64,000 bases of DNA from Neoarius graeffei (GCF_027579695.1 NC_083574.1:57666559-57730558), one strand, 5' to 3'; counted from the first letter of the stretch, positions 30,660 through 42,571 are shown. Numbers and translations are program-made. Notes: generated from the letters alone by a model not told the origin.

Positions 30660-32076
30660 GTCTGCTTTAACCAATCATCCAATACAGCACTGAGCATATA
30701 TACCATAGCAGTAGTTTGGAGATCTTAAGGAAGAAAATGTATTCCATTGTATTTGTGGCTAATCCCTGCACACTACTTAGCTTGTGCCTACTTCATAGTA
30801 GTTACCAAGCTGGAAGGGCAAAATACTTCTTTCAAGTCATGTGAAGCTTTTGACCGAGAGGAGAGGAATGCCATTCCTCCTACACAGAAAGCAGGCCAAT
30901 TAGCATTTTAATTAATGTACTTTAAAATTTTTTGGCTTCTTAGAACCGTGCTAGTGAATAGACATTGCACTTTGGATTTTAATCCTTGTGTCAGTGCATG
31001 ACAGGTATTCATCTTTATTGCAGATGTGCAAGCAGGTATGGAAAAAAGTGAATACATATTATTTGTCTCAATCTTTATATGTTGTAATTAGTTTTTGATC
31101 TAGCTTAAATTTCAGATACTTTTCATTTATCATCTCAGTGATGAAATAAGGGGGCAGCATATGAGAATGGCCATAGCCTTTGTGGTGTCCATAAAAGGCC
31201 ACAATGAGTTACCTGACATGTTCTAAAATGATTTAATATGTTCATGCACATAGCATCATCAAGGAGAATTTTATTGGGGAATTGTTTGAGAAAAGAGACT
31301 TTCCAGAAATCTGGAGGTAGCTCTCGAGCCCAAATGAACAATCCAAAGTCCACAATGAAGAACTCATTGAGACAGAATATGGCAAAGGCATGGAGAGATA
31401 CCAAACCCTTTAACCTTGTCCTCCCACTGGATAGTGGGATTCAGGAACTCAGAAGCCTCACTGGAGAGTATACCTGACCTAAACTGCAATTCAGGCATAA
31501 TTTTGGCCTTAGGAGTCTTTACATACCATTAATCCTATTGATAAAACAATATTCTAAATATGAACATCACTCTTCCTTATTAATTGTAATTCACTTGGAA
31601 TAAAATAATCATGTAAAATTTGTATGTATAACAGGGTTGTTGCATGCAAGTGCACATAATTTTCTGTGAAAAATATTTTTAATTCATCAGCTACTCATTC
31701 GATGCTGGTGCCTGAAAGAAGGAGCTTTGACTTTCAGAAGCAGCCCTGGAAGAGCAACAGGAGGTGAAGAGAGTACAAAAAAAAGGAAAGATAATGATGC
31801 CAACACAGAGTTTTTGAATCTTTTGTTTGTGTGAATCCGACCAAGCAGAACTTTGTGGCTGCACACTACAGCTATTTTTTGTTGTTGTTCCTCTCCTTTG
31901 TTTCAGATTGTGTTTCACTTTGTGTGTGTCACATCTTTCATCATCTCTTGGTATGGGTTGTTTGCTATTTACCAGGGCCTGGACAGGTAAGCAAGCGCAC
32001 ACTCATACATGGCACAGCACATCATCCAGTCATAGAGGGCCCTGTAGCAGTTTCTCTTTTCCTTCTTATAACACAC
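30660..32076. other. Intergenic, nothing recognised
   Basis: Short open frames (for example 31238-31477) show no known domain. No repeat ends seen. Confidence 0.55.
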
Positions 32077-32384
32077 TGTGGCAGTTCGGAGCAGGTGGGT
32101 GGAGCACAGAGGACGGCAGGACAGAGATCAAGTTCCAATTTAATATTTATTGTCACACTTTTCAGCATAACATTCACTCAGACAGACACACACACACACG
32201 ACGGGTGTCTGTTCAGGGAAGAGCTCCTCTGCTCTCTGCTCTCCCTCCCTATATAGGGCGCGGTCACTGGGAAGACACACAAACACAGGTTAATTGCTCT
32301 CAGGTGTAGTGATTCTGCCACTCACCTTCCCTGACTCCGCCCTCCTGTCACAGACCAGCGCTTGACCACGCCCCCGCTGCCACA
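32077..32384 (-). repeat. Gypsy LTR, third family, 308 bp (minus)
   Basis: On the minus strand starts TGTGGCAGCGGGGGCGTGG and ends GAACTGCCACA (TG...CA, TGTGGCAG/CTGCCACA inversion). TATA-like CCCTATATAGGGAGGG inside. The purine-rich GGTGGTGGGGGTA just before it fits a polypurine tract, making this the element's 3' LTR. Confidence 0.82.
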
Positions 32385-32840
32385 TACCCCCACCACCCGA
32401 CTCAGGCCAGGCGGCTGTCCGGCCTGCAGCCGACTCCCCCCCCCCCCCCCCCCCCTTGGAGGGAGAGGAAGTCCGCCACGACCATCTGCGCCCCCGGCCT
32501 TTGGACCACCTTGAAATTAAAGGGTTGGAGTGCCAGATACCAACGGGTGATCCGCGCGTTGGCATCTTTCATGCGGTGGAGCCACTGGAGGGGCGCATGG
32601 TCCGAACAGAGGGTGAAAGGGCACCCCAGCAGGTAGTACTGGAGGGCAAGGACTGCCCACTTGATGGCCAGACTCTTTCTCTATGGTGCTGTAGCGCCCC
32701 TCACGCACCGACAGCTTCCTGCTGATATACAGGACGGGGCGGTCCTCCCCCTCCACCTCCTGGGACAAAACCGCCCCCAGCCCTCTGTCCGACGCATCGG
32801 TCTGCAACATAAAGGGGAGAGAAAAGTCAGGGGAGTGTAA
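32385..32840 (-). pseudogene. Gypsy RT/RNase H remnant (minus)
   Basis: Encodes [18 protein letters not shown], then [19 protein letters not shown], the start of RNase H in gypsy pol. Breaks in frame follow. Integrase is missing, with the deletion near the poly-C run (32437-32455). Its upstream end is fused at about 32840 to a LINE. Confidence 0.82.
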
Positions 32841-33827
32841 CAGTAGTAGTCTTTGGTAGAAGTAGCTCTATCCACACAAACTCCATATCATCGCCGCTCA
32901 TATCCAGTCTTGGGTTGAAAGCCAAGTCACTACGAATATATGCGCAGACACCACCACCTGAACGATTCCTGTCCTTGCGCTGTATGACGTAGCCTGGTAT
33001 CTCAACTTCAGAATCCTCTACAGAGTTGTCAAGCCAAGTTTCCGTCACACCGATCACAGCTGCTCTGGATTTGTTTGCAATAACAAAGTTCATCCAGCTT
33101 AGGAAGCAAACTATGGACATTCAGGTGAAGAAAGTGGAGACCACGTTTTCGAAAGCATGTGTAGACATCGGTATCATCCGCCTCTGCAGCATCAATGTTT
33201 AGTTGATCTTCAGACGTATCATCAGCATGATCCGGCATACCGGCGCCACGTCCAGAATCATCAAACAGTTCTGCACCGGGAACACACGCCAATCCACAAG
33301 GGGTACACACAAAATAAATGGGCTTACCATGCTGAACAGCAGTATTATACCTGTCCTCAGATACACCACCACATTTTATGTGTGTCCAATTCTCACAAAT
33401 GTCACAACTGACAGCTTTGCTCCGAGTCACCCTTTTGACAGCTGGTGCAGGGATACTTTGGAGTTCTCTTCTTTACATCATTAACAGGACCCGGGCATGG
33501 ATGAATATCCCCACTTAACAGCAAGCTAAAAGTCAGTAGAAGATTTAAAGTTTTGACTTTGTGAGTTGACAAAGTTCTTTGTTTACTGTTGCTACCACTG
33601 TGACCTCGACTTCCGCTGGGCGATAATAAATGCTGGTACAGGATTCCATGTCCCACACCGAAATGCTTAACGCAATTTCCAATCAAATACTTCTCACAGA
33701 GCTCCAGTTTATGAAAGTCATCTAAAACTTCTGATCTACTTGATTGCCCCGTAAAAATGATCAAAAAGACCAAAATTTGAAGAGCTATTGCAAAACCAAC
33801 TTTTCTGGCCGCCATCTTGTTTACCAA
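32841..33827 (-). pseudogene. LINE ORF: hydrophobic N-terminus, 2A-like motif, PHD finger, endonuclease start
   Basis: Minus strand from ATG 33827. In order: a hydrophobic N-terminal segment at about 10-30 (VGFAIALQILVFLIIFTG), a second hydrophobic stretch ending LLLSGDIHPCPGP (about residues 105-117), which resembles a 2A-like ribosome-skipping motif, and a C4HC3 PHD finger (YPCTSC, CDICENWTHIKC, FVCTPC). Then comes the start of an APE-type endonuclease (HFLHLNVHSLLPKLDEL, VIGVTETWLDNS, GGGVCAYIRSDL). Single-base shifts at about 33425 and 33060 break the frame. It is cut at about 32840, so the rest of the endonuclease and all reverse transcriptase are absent. The clade is CR1/L2/Rex-like by architecture; not certain. 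Confidence 0.75.
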
Positions 33828-34690
33828 AAACCAGCAAATGGCTTCGCCAAAATTAAATCAGCAATGCTCGGCATCCGTGCGCAGCTTTCTTGCTAGCTGA
33901 CTAGCCCCCTCAAGTTCAGTCACTCAAATAAATGAAATTTCTGGAACTAAGATAGCAAACTTGACAACACTATATTTACACTTTATTTACAATGAAAATA
34001 TATACAAACTAAAAAAGCTGGTAGAAACCGTATGTAATGAATGAAATCGAAATGTAAGCTGATCTCTTACAATACACCACAGCACTTGCGAATCCGCATG
34101 GGACTGAACTGAGATTCACCGCTGCCTGTCTATTGTTGAAACGAGCTGTCAATCAAAGAAAATATCCGGCCACTTTCACCAATCACCAGTCTCCTCGCGG
34201 AAACTGCCATGTCCCTCCCACTGTGAGGCTCGGAGTCCATAGGCGGGCATTTTCGCAGTATTTGTCCAATAACCGTCTTGCATTTTGAGATTGAAAAGCG
34301 CATAGCTCCCAAATGCCATTGAAGTCCACTGAGGCTGGGAGTCCGTGAGACTCCGTGGGTGGGTGTTTTCGCAGTATTTGTCCAATAATCATCTTGCATT
34401 TTGAGATTGAAAAGCGCAGAGCTCCCAAATGCCATTGAAGTCCACTGAGGCTGGGCTGCATCGCGCTGTCACGAGGGGGAAATACTCACCCGCACATTAG
34501 GCGAACTGGGGAAAGTTATAAGGGAATGATTTTGCACTGTAGTTGGGCTGAGCACGTATCTATGATTCTGGATCTGAAATAGCAATGTTATAAGGTCGGC
34601 TAAAACATAAGCCTAGCGCAATTCATCCTACACGATGTTCGTCATTTTTAGAGGAGGCTGAGCCTCCCTCGTTGTCTTAGATCAATCGCC
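33828..34690 (-). other. Probable 5' region of the PHD-LINE
   Basis: Non-coding, directly upstream of the LINE ORF on the minus strand. Holds a duplicated unit of about 116-128 bp (34220-34451). The true 5' end was not found. Confidence 0.45.
34220..34451. repeat. Two tandem units, about 116-128 bp
   Basis: TTTTCGCAGTATTTGTCCAA...CATTTTGAGATTGAAAAGCG...CCATTGAAGTCCACTGAGGC appears twice, at about 34250 and 34366. A third unit starts and stops at about 34455. Confidence 0.9.
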
Positions 34691-34697
34691 CGTGATT

Positions 34698-34868
34698 TAG
34701 AGTCACCAGTTAACCTAACCTGCATGTCTTTGGACTGTGGGGGAAACTGGAGCACCCGGAGAGAACATGCAAACTCCACACAGAAAGGCCTTCGCCGGCC
34801 ACAGGGCTCAAACCCAGACCTTCTTGCTGTGAGGTGACAGCGTTAACCACTACACCACCGTGCTGCCC
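34698..34868 (-). repeat. SINE fragment (minus)
   Basis: The tRNA head and part of the body of the first SINE family. The distal tail is missing, and the piece abuts the LINE 5' region. Confidence 0.8.
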
Positions 34869-34869
34869 T

Positions 34870-35875
34870 AAAATGTTGCATGAAAGTTTTATATAATTAG
34901 GTTATTGTGTTGGCCATAAAGAAGCAGATATCCTTTGGATTTGGATTTCTTATATGGACAGAGTCAACAAATTTCCAGTGAGAAAGAGGGGTCTGAAGAC
35001 TGTACAACAAGAGGCAGAAATTAATTTATCACAAAACCAACAATTTATGATTTTCATTAATTATTTGGTCATTATCAGAAACTCATATAAAACACCAGTC
35101 CCTTTGCCAAAAATAAATAAATAAATAAATAAATAAATAGAAATTCTGAATTGCATTTCACACATTGCATTTCATCTGACATTCTTACAATAGAATTACC
35201 TGGAAGTAAGTTAGCTGTTACAGCACATCTATTTAAGCTATCTGAGCAGAGGGGGACTCTGCAGCAATGTTTTGGTTGCTGTGCATTAATAGCAAATGTT
35301 TTAGAGTGCTGCAGTCTGTCAGAGACCAGCTGCCTGCTGAATTATGCAGGTGTGGGAGCATGAGATGGAAATCATGCATCAGCAGGAAATACAGGGAAAC
35401 CACTTCTCGTTTCAGAAGGTAGGCATGTTCTGTTGGATTCCAGTTATCTTCTCTTTTGACCTGTTCTCCTCTAAAATACACTTGCACATCAAGCTTTCAT
35501 CCCATATGCTTTCCTTTTGGAAAACCACTGATTTTTCAGTAAACTACTACCTGATCCATGTTTCTTGCCTGAGTTGTATCATGCAGGCATGCTAAAGTTA
35601 CACATGCACCCTATCTACACTGTGCGTGTGTTTCATTTCATGACAATTTGTAACATTTAAAAATAATGACTGATTTAAAAAAAATTAAATACAGAATTTG
35701 TTTCTGGAAATTAGATAACTTAATTGTTGACTTAGATATGTCATAATTACAAAACAAAAAGACTGAAGCCACTCACTTTAGGTTTAGATAAAAATTTTCT
35801 TAATCAGTTAATCTTAAATGTATTTTTAAAGAAGCAAAATGGATGGCATATAGACCAGCATACTCAAAATTATTC

Positions 35876-35907
<32 letters not shown>

Positions 35908-35965
35908 TTAAAAAAACTTTTGATGATACAGGTTTGTATTGCAGGGGTTCCACTTGTTTGTTATA
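34870..35965. other. Intergenic with two microsatellites
   Basis: (AATA)n at 35111-35140 and (AAT)n at 35878-35907. Nothing else recognised. Confidence 0.7.
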
Positions 35966-35973
35966 ACCGTGGG

Positions 35974-38871
35974 CATGGGTGCCGCCAGGGGGGGAAAGGT
36001 TAGAACAATTCTAGGGCCCCAGCACTGCTATGGGGCCCTTTAAGGGGCTGATAATATGCTTTTAATGATTTTAATAAGACTTTTGAAATAACAACAATGC
36101 AATATTCCATCTGGTAAAATGAGCTAATTGAACAAGGTTGTCTATTTCTTGAGTTCTTCAACATATTGTCATTTAACCCTCCCCCTTTTGCGAAATGGTA
36201 CGGTCCAGTTCTGGTAGAAGCGCGATGCGTTAAATCTGTGTGCTGATCAGTGCAACGCTACTTGCTGCTGTGTCACGGTGCAGCAGCCAGCCAGCCAGCA
36301 GTGGAGTGCGTACAGTCTATGATCGCTAAATACGAAGAGTGGCTGTCAAAAACGTAAAGAAAGGCAGCTGAAAGCTGAGAGGGACCGGAGAGGCAGGCAA
36401 CTGGTCACTCAGTTTTTCCCAAAGAAAAGTAGCTATCGCTCACATGTGTGTTCAAAATATTAGCGAATGGTAAATGAACAGTAGGGGAGAGTGGGGAGGA
36501 GTGAGCCATGGGGAGAAGTGAACCACTTAAAATTTTTCTAAATTTAGCCAGGGTTTATCCCAGTTAACTTGTCATATGAAGTCACCAGGGAATTCCCCTG
36601 ACTTCAACCCACAGTGGATGGAAGCCTGGCACCCTGCTCACAATAGGAGAACAAAAGTCTAAAATTCAAGGTAGTAAGTAAATATTTCACTTAACATGTT
36701 TTTTCATCCTATTGTCTAATAAACCAAGATAACAATCACATTGTTGTTGTTGTTTATTAGGCATGTACTATGGTATTGTGTGATGACATAACCTGGGCCA
36801 CATCCTTCCGTTCAAATGTAGGTCGACATCAGAAGCAATGGTGGGTCGTTTTGGGAGGAGTGAGCCACACAGTGCATGGGAGGAGTGAGCCTAGGCTCAC
36901 TCCTCCCTTCAGTGGCCCACTCCTCCCTTAACTAATCTTGTGTCATGGTGATACATTACTGTACTAATACTTTTACATGTAATTAAGGTATGGGGCTATA
37001 ATCCACAGATTACCAATAATCCTACCAACCCTTACCAATGTGAAATCTCTTCTCTCCGGGCAACAATATTGCCTGTTAATCAAGATCAAATTTTCTCTAA
37101 ACTATCACCCAAAATTGAAACGCTGTTAATTTTTGTATGCTGGGATGGCATACGAGGTACCTATACTTCTGTTGTAGGCTTTAAGAAGCCTTGAGTTCCA
37201 ATTTCAGGTTAGTTGGTTATTTGGCTAAGCGTGCCTATTACTAGTATCTCATTTCAGATTATTTTGGTGTTTCGGCTAAAGACAGGCCTCAGGTTTATTT
37301 ATGTTTTATAGACTGTAATGCTGCTGTGCAAACACGTGTTCCTACAAAAAAAACCTTATAATAGCTGGACTTTTTTTGTTAAGATTTTAGATTTTTTTGA
37401 TATCTTTACTGTTTTACAAGTTTTACAGTCTGATTTGTTTTTTTTAAAATACGTTTCATTTGTTACAGTTCAAATAAAAGTTTGTATTTCATGACAAATG
37501 TCATTTGTTCATGATTTCAAGCCAGTGGTCCAGTCCTCCCCATGGGGTGGTTCACACCTCCCTTAGATCGGGAGGAGTGAGCCATAAAATTAACAGGCTT
37601 TTTCTCCCATCTGTAGAACTGATGGTTGCACGATTAGTTGTACAACTTGGTTCGTGTTGCAACTACTCTGAATACCTTTCATTTGCATAGGATCATTTTA
37701 ACTTCAGCCCTTTTATTTTGGCTAGGGGTCCAAAAATAAAAAAAGCGGCTCACTCCTCCCCACTCTCCCCTATGAATGTGGTTGGATTAACCTATCAAGA
37801 GAACACTTTTACAGTTTGTACAGTGACATTTTTTCCATTTTAATAACTGAACTGACTTGTGTGATAAACAAGATGAAATATTACGTTATGCTGGTGCTAA
37901 TAACTAGTGCTAATAGCCAGTTTCATAACTAATGGGGTGCCCTAAATATGCACAGATTCAGCCTCAGGGGGACCTCCGCCTTACCAAACCACTGAACCCC
38001 CCTTTGGAGAAGGAGGTAAGCAGCAATACAACTCATAAATGCTTTAGGATTGAAGTTTTTAATGAGCGAGCGCCATATACAGTTTGCTAGATTAAAGTGT
38101 TGCTAATAACGGACACCAGTCAAGTGTTTGACATGGTTACATGTGTGGAATGTTCACACGTTCTAAACCATTGGTTTCAAATTGAGGAGCTGGAGAAAGC
38201 GCAGCACACATAAAAGAGGGATAGAGGTTACAACATATGAAGAAATACGTATGTAATTGATCAAATTGAAATGTCACTCCGTGTCACTTTGAAATAAATT
38301 TATAATAAGATGTTTCCTGTCTTTTATGGGTAACATTTGTAAGGCTACTGAGTATGGAGTTCATTTAAATGCATCAAACTTGAATGCATCAAACTTTTTC
38401 ATGCATTAACTAACTTGCATGCATTGCTGATAACAGAGCCAGGCCCCTCATCAGGCCATGATGCAGCAGCCAGGGAGGACACCAGAAGTGTTGAAGTACA
38501 GGAAGAGAACAGGGGGAGTACCAGCAGCACAGGTGGTGAGGAAGAAGCAGCAGAGAGTAAACTTTTTCTATGATTTATTAGCAGTCACATCACACATTTC
38601 ACTACCAATTGTCCTAGCACAAGAAGGCATGTGGCAAAATCTTGAATTTTCATTTGTGATTGTAAATGCACCAGAATTAGTCACTGACCAGTTTTCATCT
38701 AGTCCCTGGTAGGTTAATACATAAAATGTAATAACAAAGTCACAAACTCAAGGTCCATGGGCTATCAAAAGTCAAATAATGACAATAGTGCAATTGTGAC
38801 GAGGGTGGGCAAAGTTGGGGGCCCAAAATTCTAATCTTTCATGGGGCCCAAAATTTCTGGCGGCGCCCCTG
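35974..38871 (+). mobile_element. Non-autonomous hAT transposon, copy 2, carrying a nested transposon
   Basis: Nearly identical to 15657-17266: same ends, flanked by its own 8-bp duplication ACCGTGGG (35966-35973, 38872-38879). Without the nested insert (36484-37770 plus one TA) it is about 1609 bp, matching copy 1. The same 84-codon open stretch occurs at 38458-38712 as at 16853-17107 in copy 1. Confidence 0.92.
36484..37770. mobile_element. Nested TIR transposon (1287 bp) with TA duplication
   Basis: Inverted ends GGGGAGAGTGGGGAGGAGTG / CACTCCTCCCCACTCTCCCC flanked by TA. The empty site is seen in the other hAT copy at about 16168. The motif GGGAGGAGTGAGCC recurs inside. No transposase recognised. 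Confidence 0.9.
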
Positions 38872-38879
38872 ACCGTGGG

Positions 38880-39318
38880 TACTCAAATTTCATAACGTGA
38901 CTTTTTTTGTGCATGCACAGAAGATTGTCTCAAGCCATGAACTGTTAACACATGTGATAGAGATCAGGCAATATCATTGGTGCAGTACAAATCTGGCAGG
39001 GGATGCGAATTGGGTAACCACAATGTACCTGAAAGCCCCATATTTTCAGATCTGCAGAACATACATCAATTTGGTTATTTTTTAAGAATTGGGTGTTATT
39101 GAATAAAAGCAATAAATATCAGAGATGGAAAAAAAATACTGGAATCAATTTTTAGATCAAGGAAGCAGCTCTTTTGCTCTCCTCCACTGACAACACTCCC
39201 CACGTCTAGGGCATTATTATTTTTTTTTTCATCTATTAATCCAATATTTGTTATGAATAAAGATACCCCCTGTTTGTCACAAGCAGGACAATAAGAAAGA
39301 GAGAAGGAAGAGACAGTC
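38880..39318. other. Intergenic, nothing recognised
   Basis: AT-rich, non-coding. Confidence 0.6.
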
Positions 39319-39798
39319 TGTCATGTTCCCAGGCTCACCTAACACTCAGGACTCCATTTCCCACAGTCCCCCTCATACACCCGTCACAACCACATGCACT
39401 CCATCAGCCAACTTGGAGCCACTTCCTAGGAGTGGCTCCCCCGAGTTCTAATTACCATCACCTGTACCTTTTTGTTTCTGTTTGTATTCGTACCCCTTTG
39501 TTTGTTTTGTTCCTTGCGCAGTATTGCCTCCACATTTCATGAGCCTACTGAGCGTTACTATTCTGATTGTATTCCTGTGTATGACCCTTTTTTGCCTAAC
39601 CCTTGTTTGTTTGCTCATTTCCCTTGCTTCCCAGTTTCTCGATCCTCACCTGTTTTCCGACCACAATTTGTCTAGTCCTCGTTACTGTTTTGGATCTCTC
39701 GGTATTGATCTGGCCTGGCTGTGGTACATTGTCTTTTTCCATTGTGCTCATTAAAACCTTGAGTTCACTCATAATCCGAGAGCGTCTGGTTTGTTACA
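39319..39798 (+). repeat. Probable solo LTR
   Basis: Starts TGTCATGTTCCCAGG and ends in TTTGTTACA. It contains a CACCTGTACC promoter-like region and ATTAAAACC near the 3' end, with no internal retroelement sequence on either side. No clear target duplication was found, so the ends are approximate. Confidence 0.5.
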
Positions 39799-39799
39799 G

Positions 39800-40557
39800 C
39801 TGCGTTACACACAGCCCAAGGGGCAAAGCTGCATTAAGCATCCAAAAATTTCACAGGGAAATCCTGTGGCCTGCTAGAGTGACTCACATTCTCTGAGTGC
39901 CGAAATTAAATCCAAAATATTTTCTTGAGTAAGTTAAAGTACCTTATCAGGACTGCAAAACACAAGATACACAGAGTGAACATAATCAATAATAACTGTA
40001 CAGGAGGTAATTGAGTAGAACTTGATGGTCTGAAAGAAAAAAAACCCAGAAGTGTGGATATACCACAGGGGTCGATGCCTTACTTATATCTCTCATGATG
40101 GTGTAGCTCATTCTAAAATGATAATCTATTTGCCCTTGCCTCCTCAATAAACTCAGTGTTGATCAATTTTACAGTCACAAAATGAGCCATGGAAAAAGAC
40201 TGAATCATGTCTGCTGAACATTGACTTTCTACACTCTTCAACTCATCCATTACCCGAGTGCTGCCCAGCCAAGAGGCATGCAATGGGGCAGCCGAATGGG
40301 CTATTGACTCACTGTCCCTCGCTCATCATATTAACTTACTGTCACTTTTAGAACATACTTACTGGAGTTTCTGTCCTGTAGTTGATATCAGATAACTGCC
40401 CATTGCACAACCGTTCTTCCTGTCAATTGATCTGATAATAGTAGCTGACTGACTGAAAAAAACTACAGTAGCACCATATTTCAGAGAATTTAAAAGGGAT
40501 TTTGAACAGGCATCTGAAATGATAACAGATATGTCACAAAAGTTTGATTAAAAAATT
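39800..40557. other. Intergenic, nothing recognised
   Basis: No coding or repeat signature seen. Confidence 0.55.
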
Positions 40558-40583
40558 ACACACACACACACACACACATACAC

Positions 40584-40643
<60 letters not shown>

Positions 40644-40655
40644 CACACACATAGA
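40558..40655. repeat. (CA)n(TA)n microsatellite
   Basis: Runs directly into the truncated end of a Tc1 copy. Confidence 0.95.
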
Positions 40656-41823
40656 AAAACATTAACTTTATTCTTCTTTAACCATTCTTTGGTAGAATGA
40701 CTTCTGTGCTTAGGGTCGTTGTCTTGCTGCATGACCCACCTTCTCTTGAGATTCAGTTCATGGACAGATGTCCTGAGATCTTCCTTTAGAATCCACTGGT
40801 ATAATTCAGAATTCATTGTTCCATCAATGATGCCAAGTCATCCTGGCCCAGATGCAGCAAAATAGGCCTAAACTGTGATAGTACCACCACCATGTTTCAC
40901 AGATGGGATAAGGTTCTTATGCTGGAATGCAGTGTTTTCCTTTCTCCAAACATAACGCTTCTCATTGAAACCAAAAAGTTCTATTTTGGTCTCATCCGTC
41001 CACAAAACATTTTTCCAATAGCCTTCTGGCTTGTCCACATGATCTTTAGCAAACTGCAGACGAGCATCAATATTCTTTTTGGAGAGCAGTGGCTTCCTCT
41101 TTGCAACCCTGCCATGCACACCATTGTTGTTCAGTGTTCTTCTGATGGTGGACTCGTGAACATTAACATTAGCCAATGTGAGAGAGGCCTTTAGTTGCTT
41201 AGAAGTTACCCTGGGGTCCTTTGTGACCTTTGTGATGCTGACTATTACACGCCTTGCTCTTGGAGTGATCTTTGTTGGTCGACCACTCCTGGGGAGGGTA
41301 ACAGTGGTCTTGAATTTCCTCCATTTGTACACAATCTGTCTGACTGTCCATTCGTGGAGTCCAAATTCTTTACAGATGGTTTTGTTACCTTTTCCAGCCT
41401 GATGAGCATCAACAATGCTTTTTCTGAGGTCCTCAGAAATCTCCTTTGTTCGTGCCATGATACACTTCCACAAACATGTGTTGTGAAGATCAGACTTTGA
41501 TAGATCCCTGCTCTTTAAATAAAACAGGGTGCCCACTCACACCTGATTGTCATCCCATTGATTGAAAACACCTGACTCTAATTTCACCTTCAAATTAACT
41601 GCTAATCCTTGATGTTCACATACTTTTGCCACTGACAGATATGTAATATTGGATCATTTTCCTCAATAAATAAATGATCAAGTATAATTTTTTTGTCTCA
41701 TTTGTTTAACTGGGTTCTCTTTATCTACTTTTAGGACTTGTGTGAAAATCTGATGATGTTTTCGGTCATATTTATGCAGAAATATAGACAATTCTAAAGG
41801 GTTCACAAACTTTCAAGCACCAC

Positions 41824-41825
<2 letters not shown>
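40656..41825 (-). mobile_element. Tc1-like transposon, copy truncated at its 3' side (minus)
   Basis: The right end (CAAACTTTCAAGCACCACTG) is intact. Transposase on the minus strand is open for 222 codons from 41536 (with [28 protein letters not shown] and DETKIELFG). It is broken at about 40868. Sequence beyond the codons for KKNKVNV is lost, where the element meets a CA/TA microsatellite. Confidence 0.9.

Positions 41826-41870
<45 letters not shown>
41826..41870. repeat. (GT)n(AT)n microsatellite
   Basis: Starts at the outer edge of the Tc1 terminal repeat, where the TA target would be. Confidence 0.95.
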
Positions 41871-41871
<1 letters not shown>

Positions 41872-41873
<2 letters not shown>

Positions 41874-42245
41874 GTTTGAAAAGATTTTCAACACGAGAAG
41901 ATAAACTTCATATCTTCGCACCACCATGAAATATTCTTTATATTATATCGACACATCCACAAAAAAATTATGCAAGTTAATGAAAAGAATTTTAATTTTG
42001 AACTGGTTCAAAATGTTGACAACTCGTGTCTATTCAGCAGGAAAGCACTGGGTTTGATGTCATCGGACTGAAATATCAGGAAATATGTCACTCAGATCTG
42101 TGATGGATTTTGTATGAAAATGCGAATTTTTCAACACAAGAAGATCAACTTCATATCTTTAAACCAACGTGTGATGTTCTTTTTATTATATCGTCACATT
42201 CACAAACAAAGTACCCAAATTTATCAAAACCACTAATCAATTTCA
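41872..42245. repeat. Dispersed repeat, two direct units of about 235 bp
   Basis: TTCAACACGAGAAGATAAAC...CTTCATATCTT...TTATATCGACACATCCACAA recurs in diverged form at about 42127 (TTCAACACAAGAAGATCAAC). Class unknown. Confidence 0.65.
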
Positions 42246-42300
42246 TTGCAAGTGACATTTCGAGATTTATGTCTTGCTTTTGGGTCACCATGTCCTAGAG

Positions 42301-42571
42301 CAGCGTTTCTCAACCTTTTTTCAGTCATGGCACCCTTCAGAAGTATAAAATATATGCAGTCATGCTGACCATACGCTGACCCTGGTAGTGACGTTGTGAC
42401 ATGGGAAAAGGGGCCGTGAGACAAATTTTGATGATGCATGGTGATGATCTGCATTAGTGTAACTATAATTTTTTGGAATTTTAATTCATTTTATTTATTT
42501 CAATGTTAGAATGTATAATTTTTTGACGGCACCCCAACGAAGCCAGATGGCACCCCGGTTGAGAAAGGCTA
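42301..42571. mobile_element. hAT MITE (271 bp)
   Basis: Ends CAGCGTTTCTCAACC and GGTTGAGAAAGGCTA, with an exact 8-bp duplication TCCTAGAG (42293-42300, 42572-42579). Confidence 0.92.

Noticed and set aside
31827-32309. Overlapping plus-strand frames of 141-160 codons
   Set aside because: They run across unique sequence into the antisense of a gypsy LTR, and no domain is recognisable.
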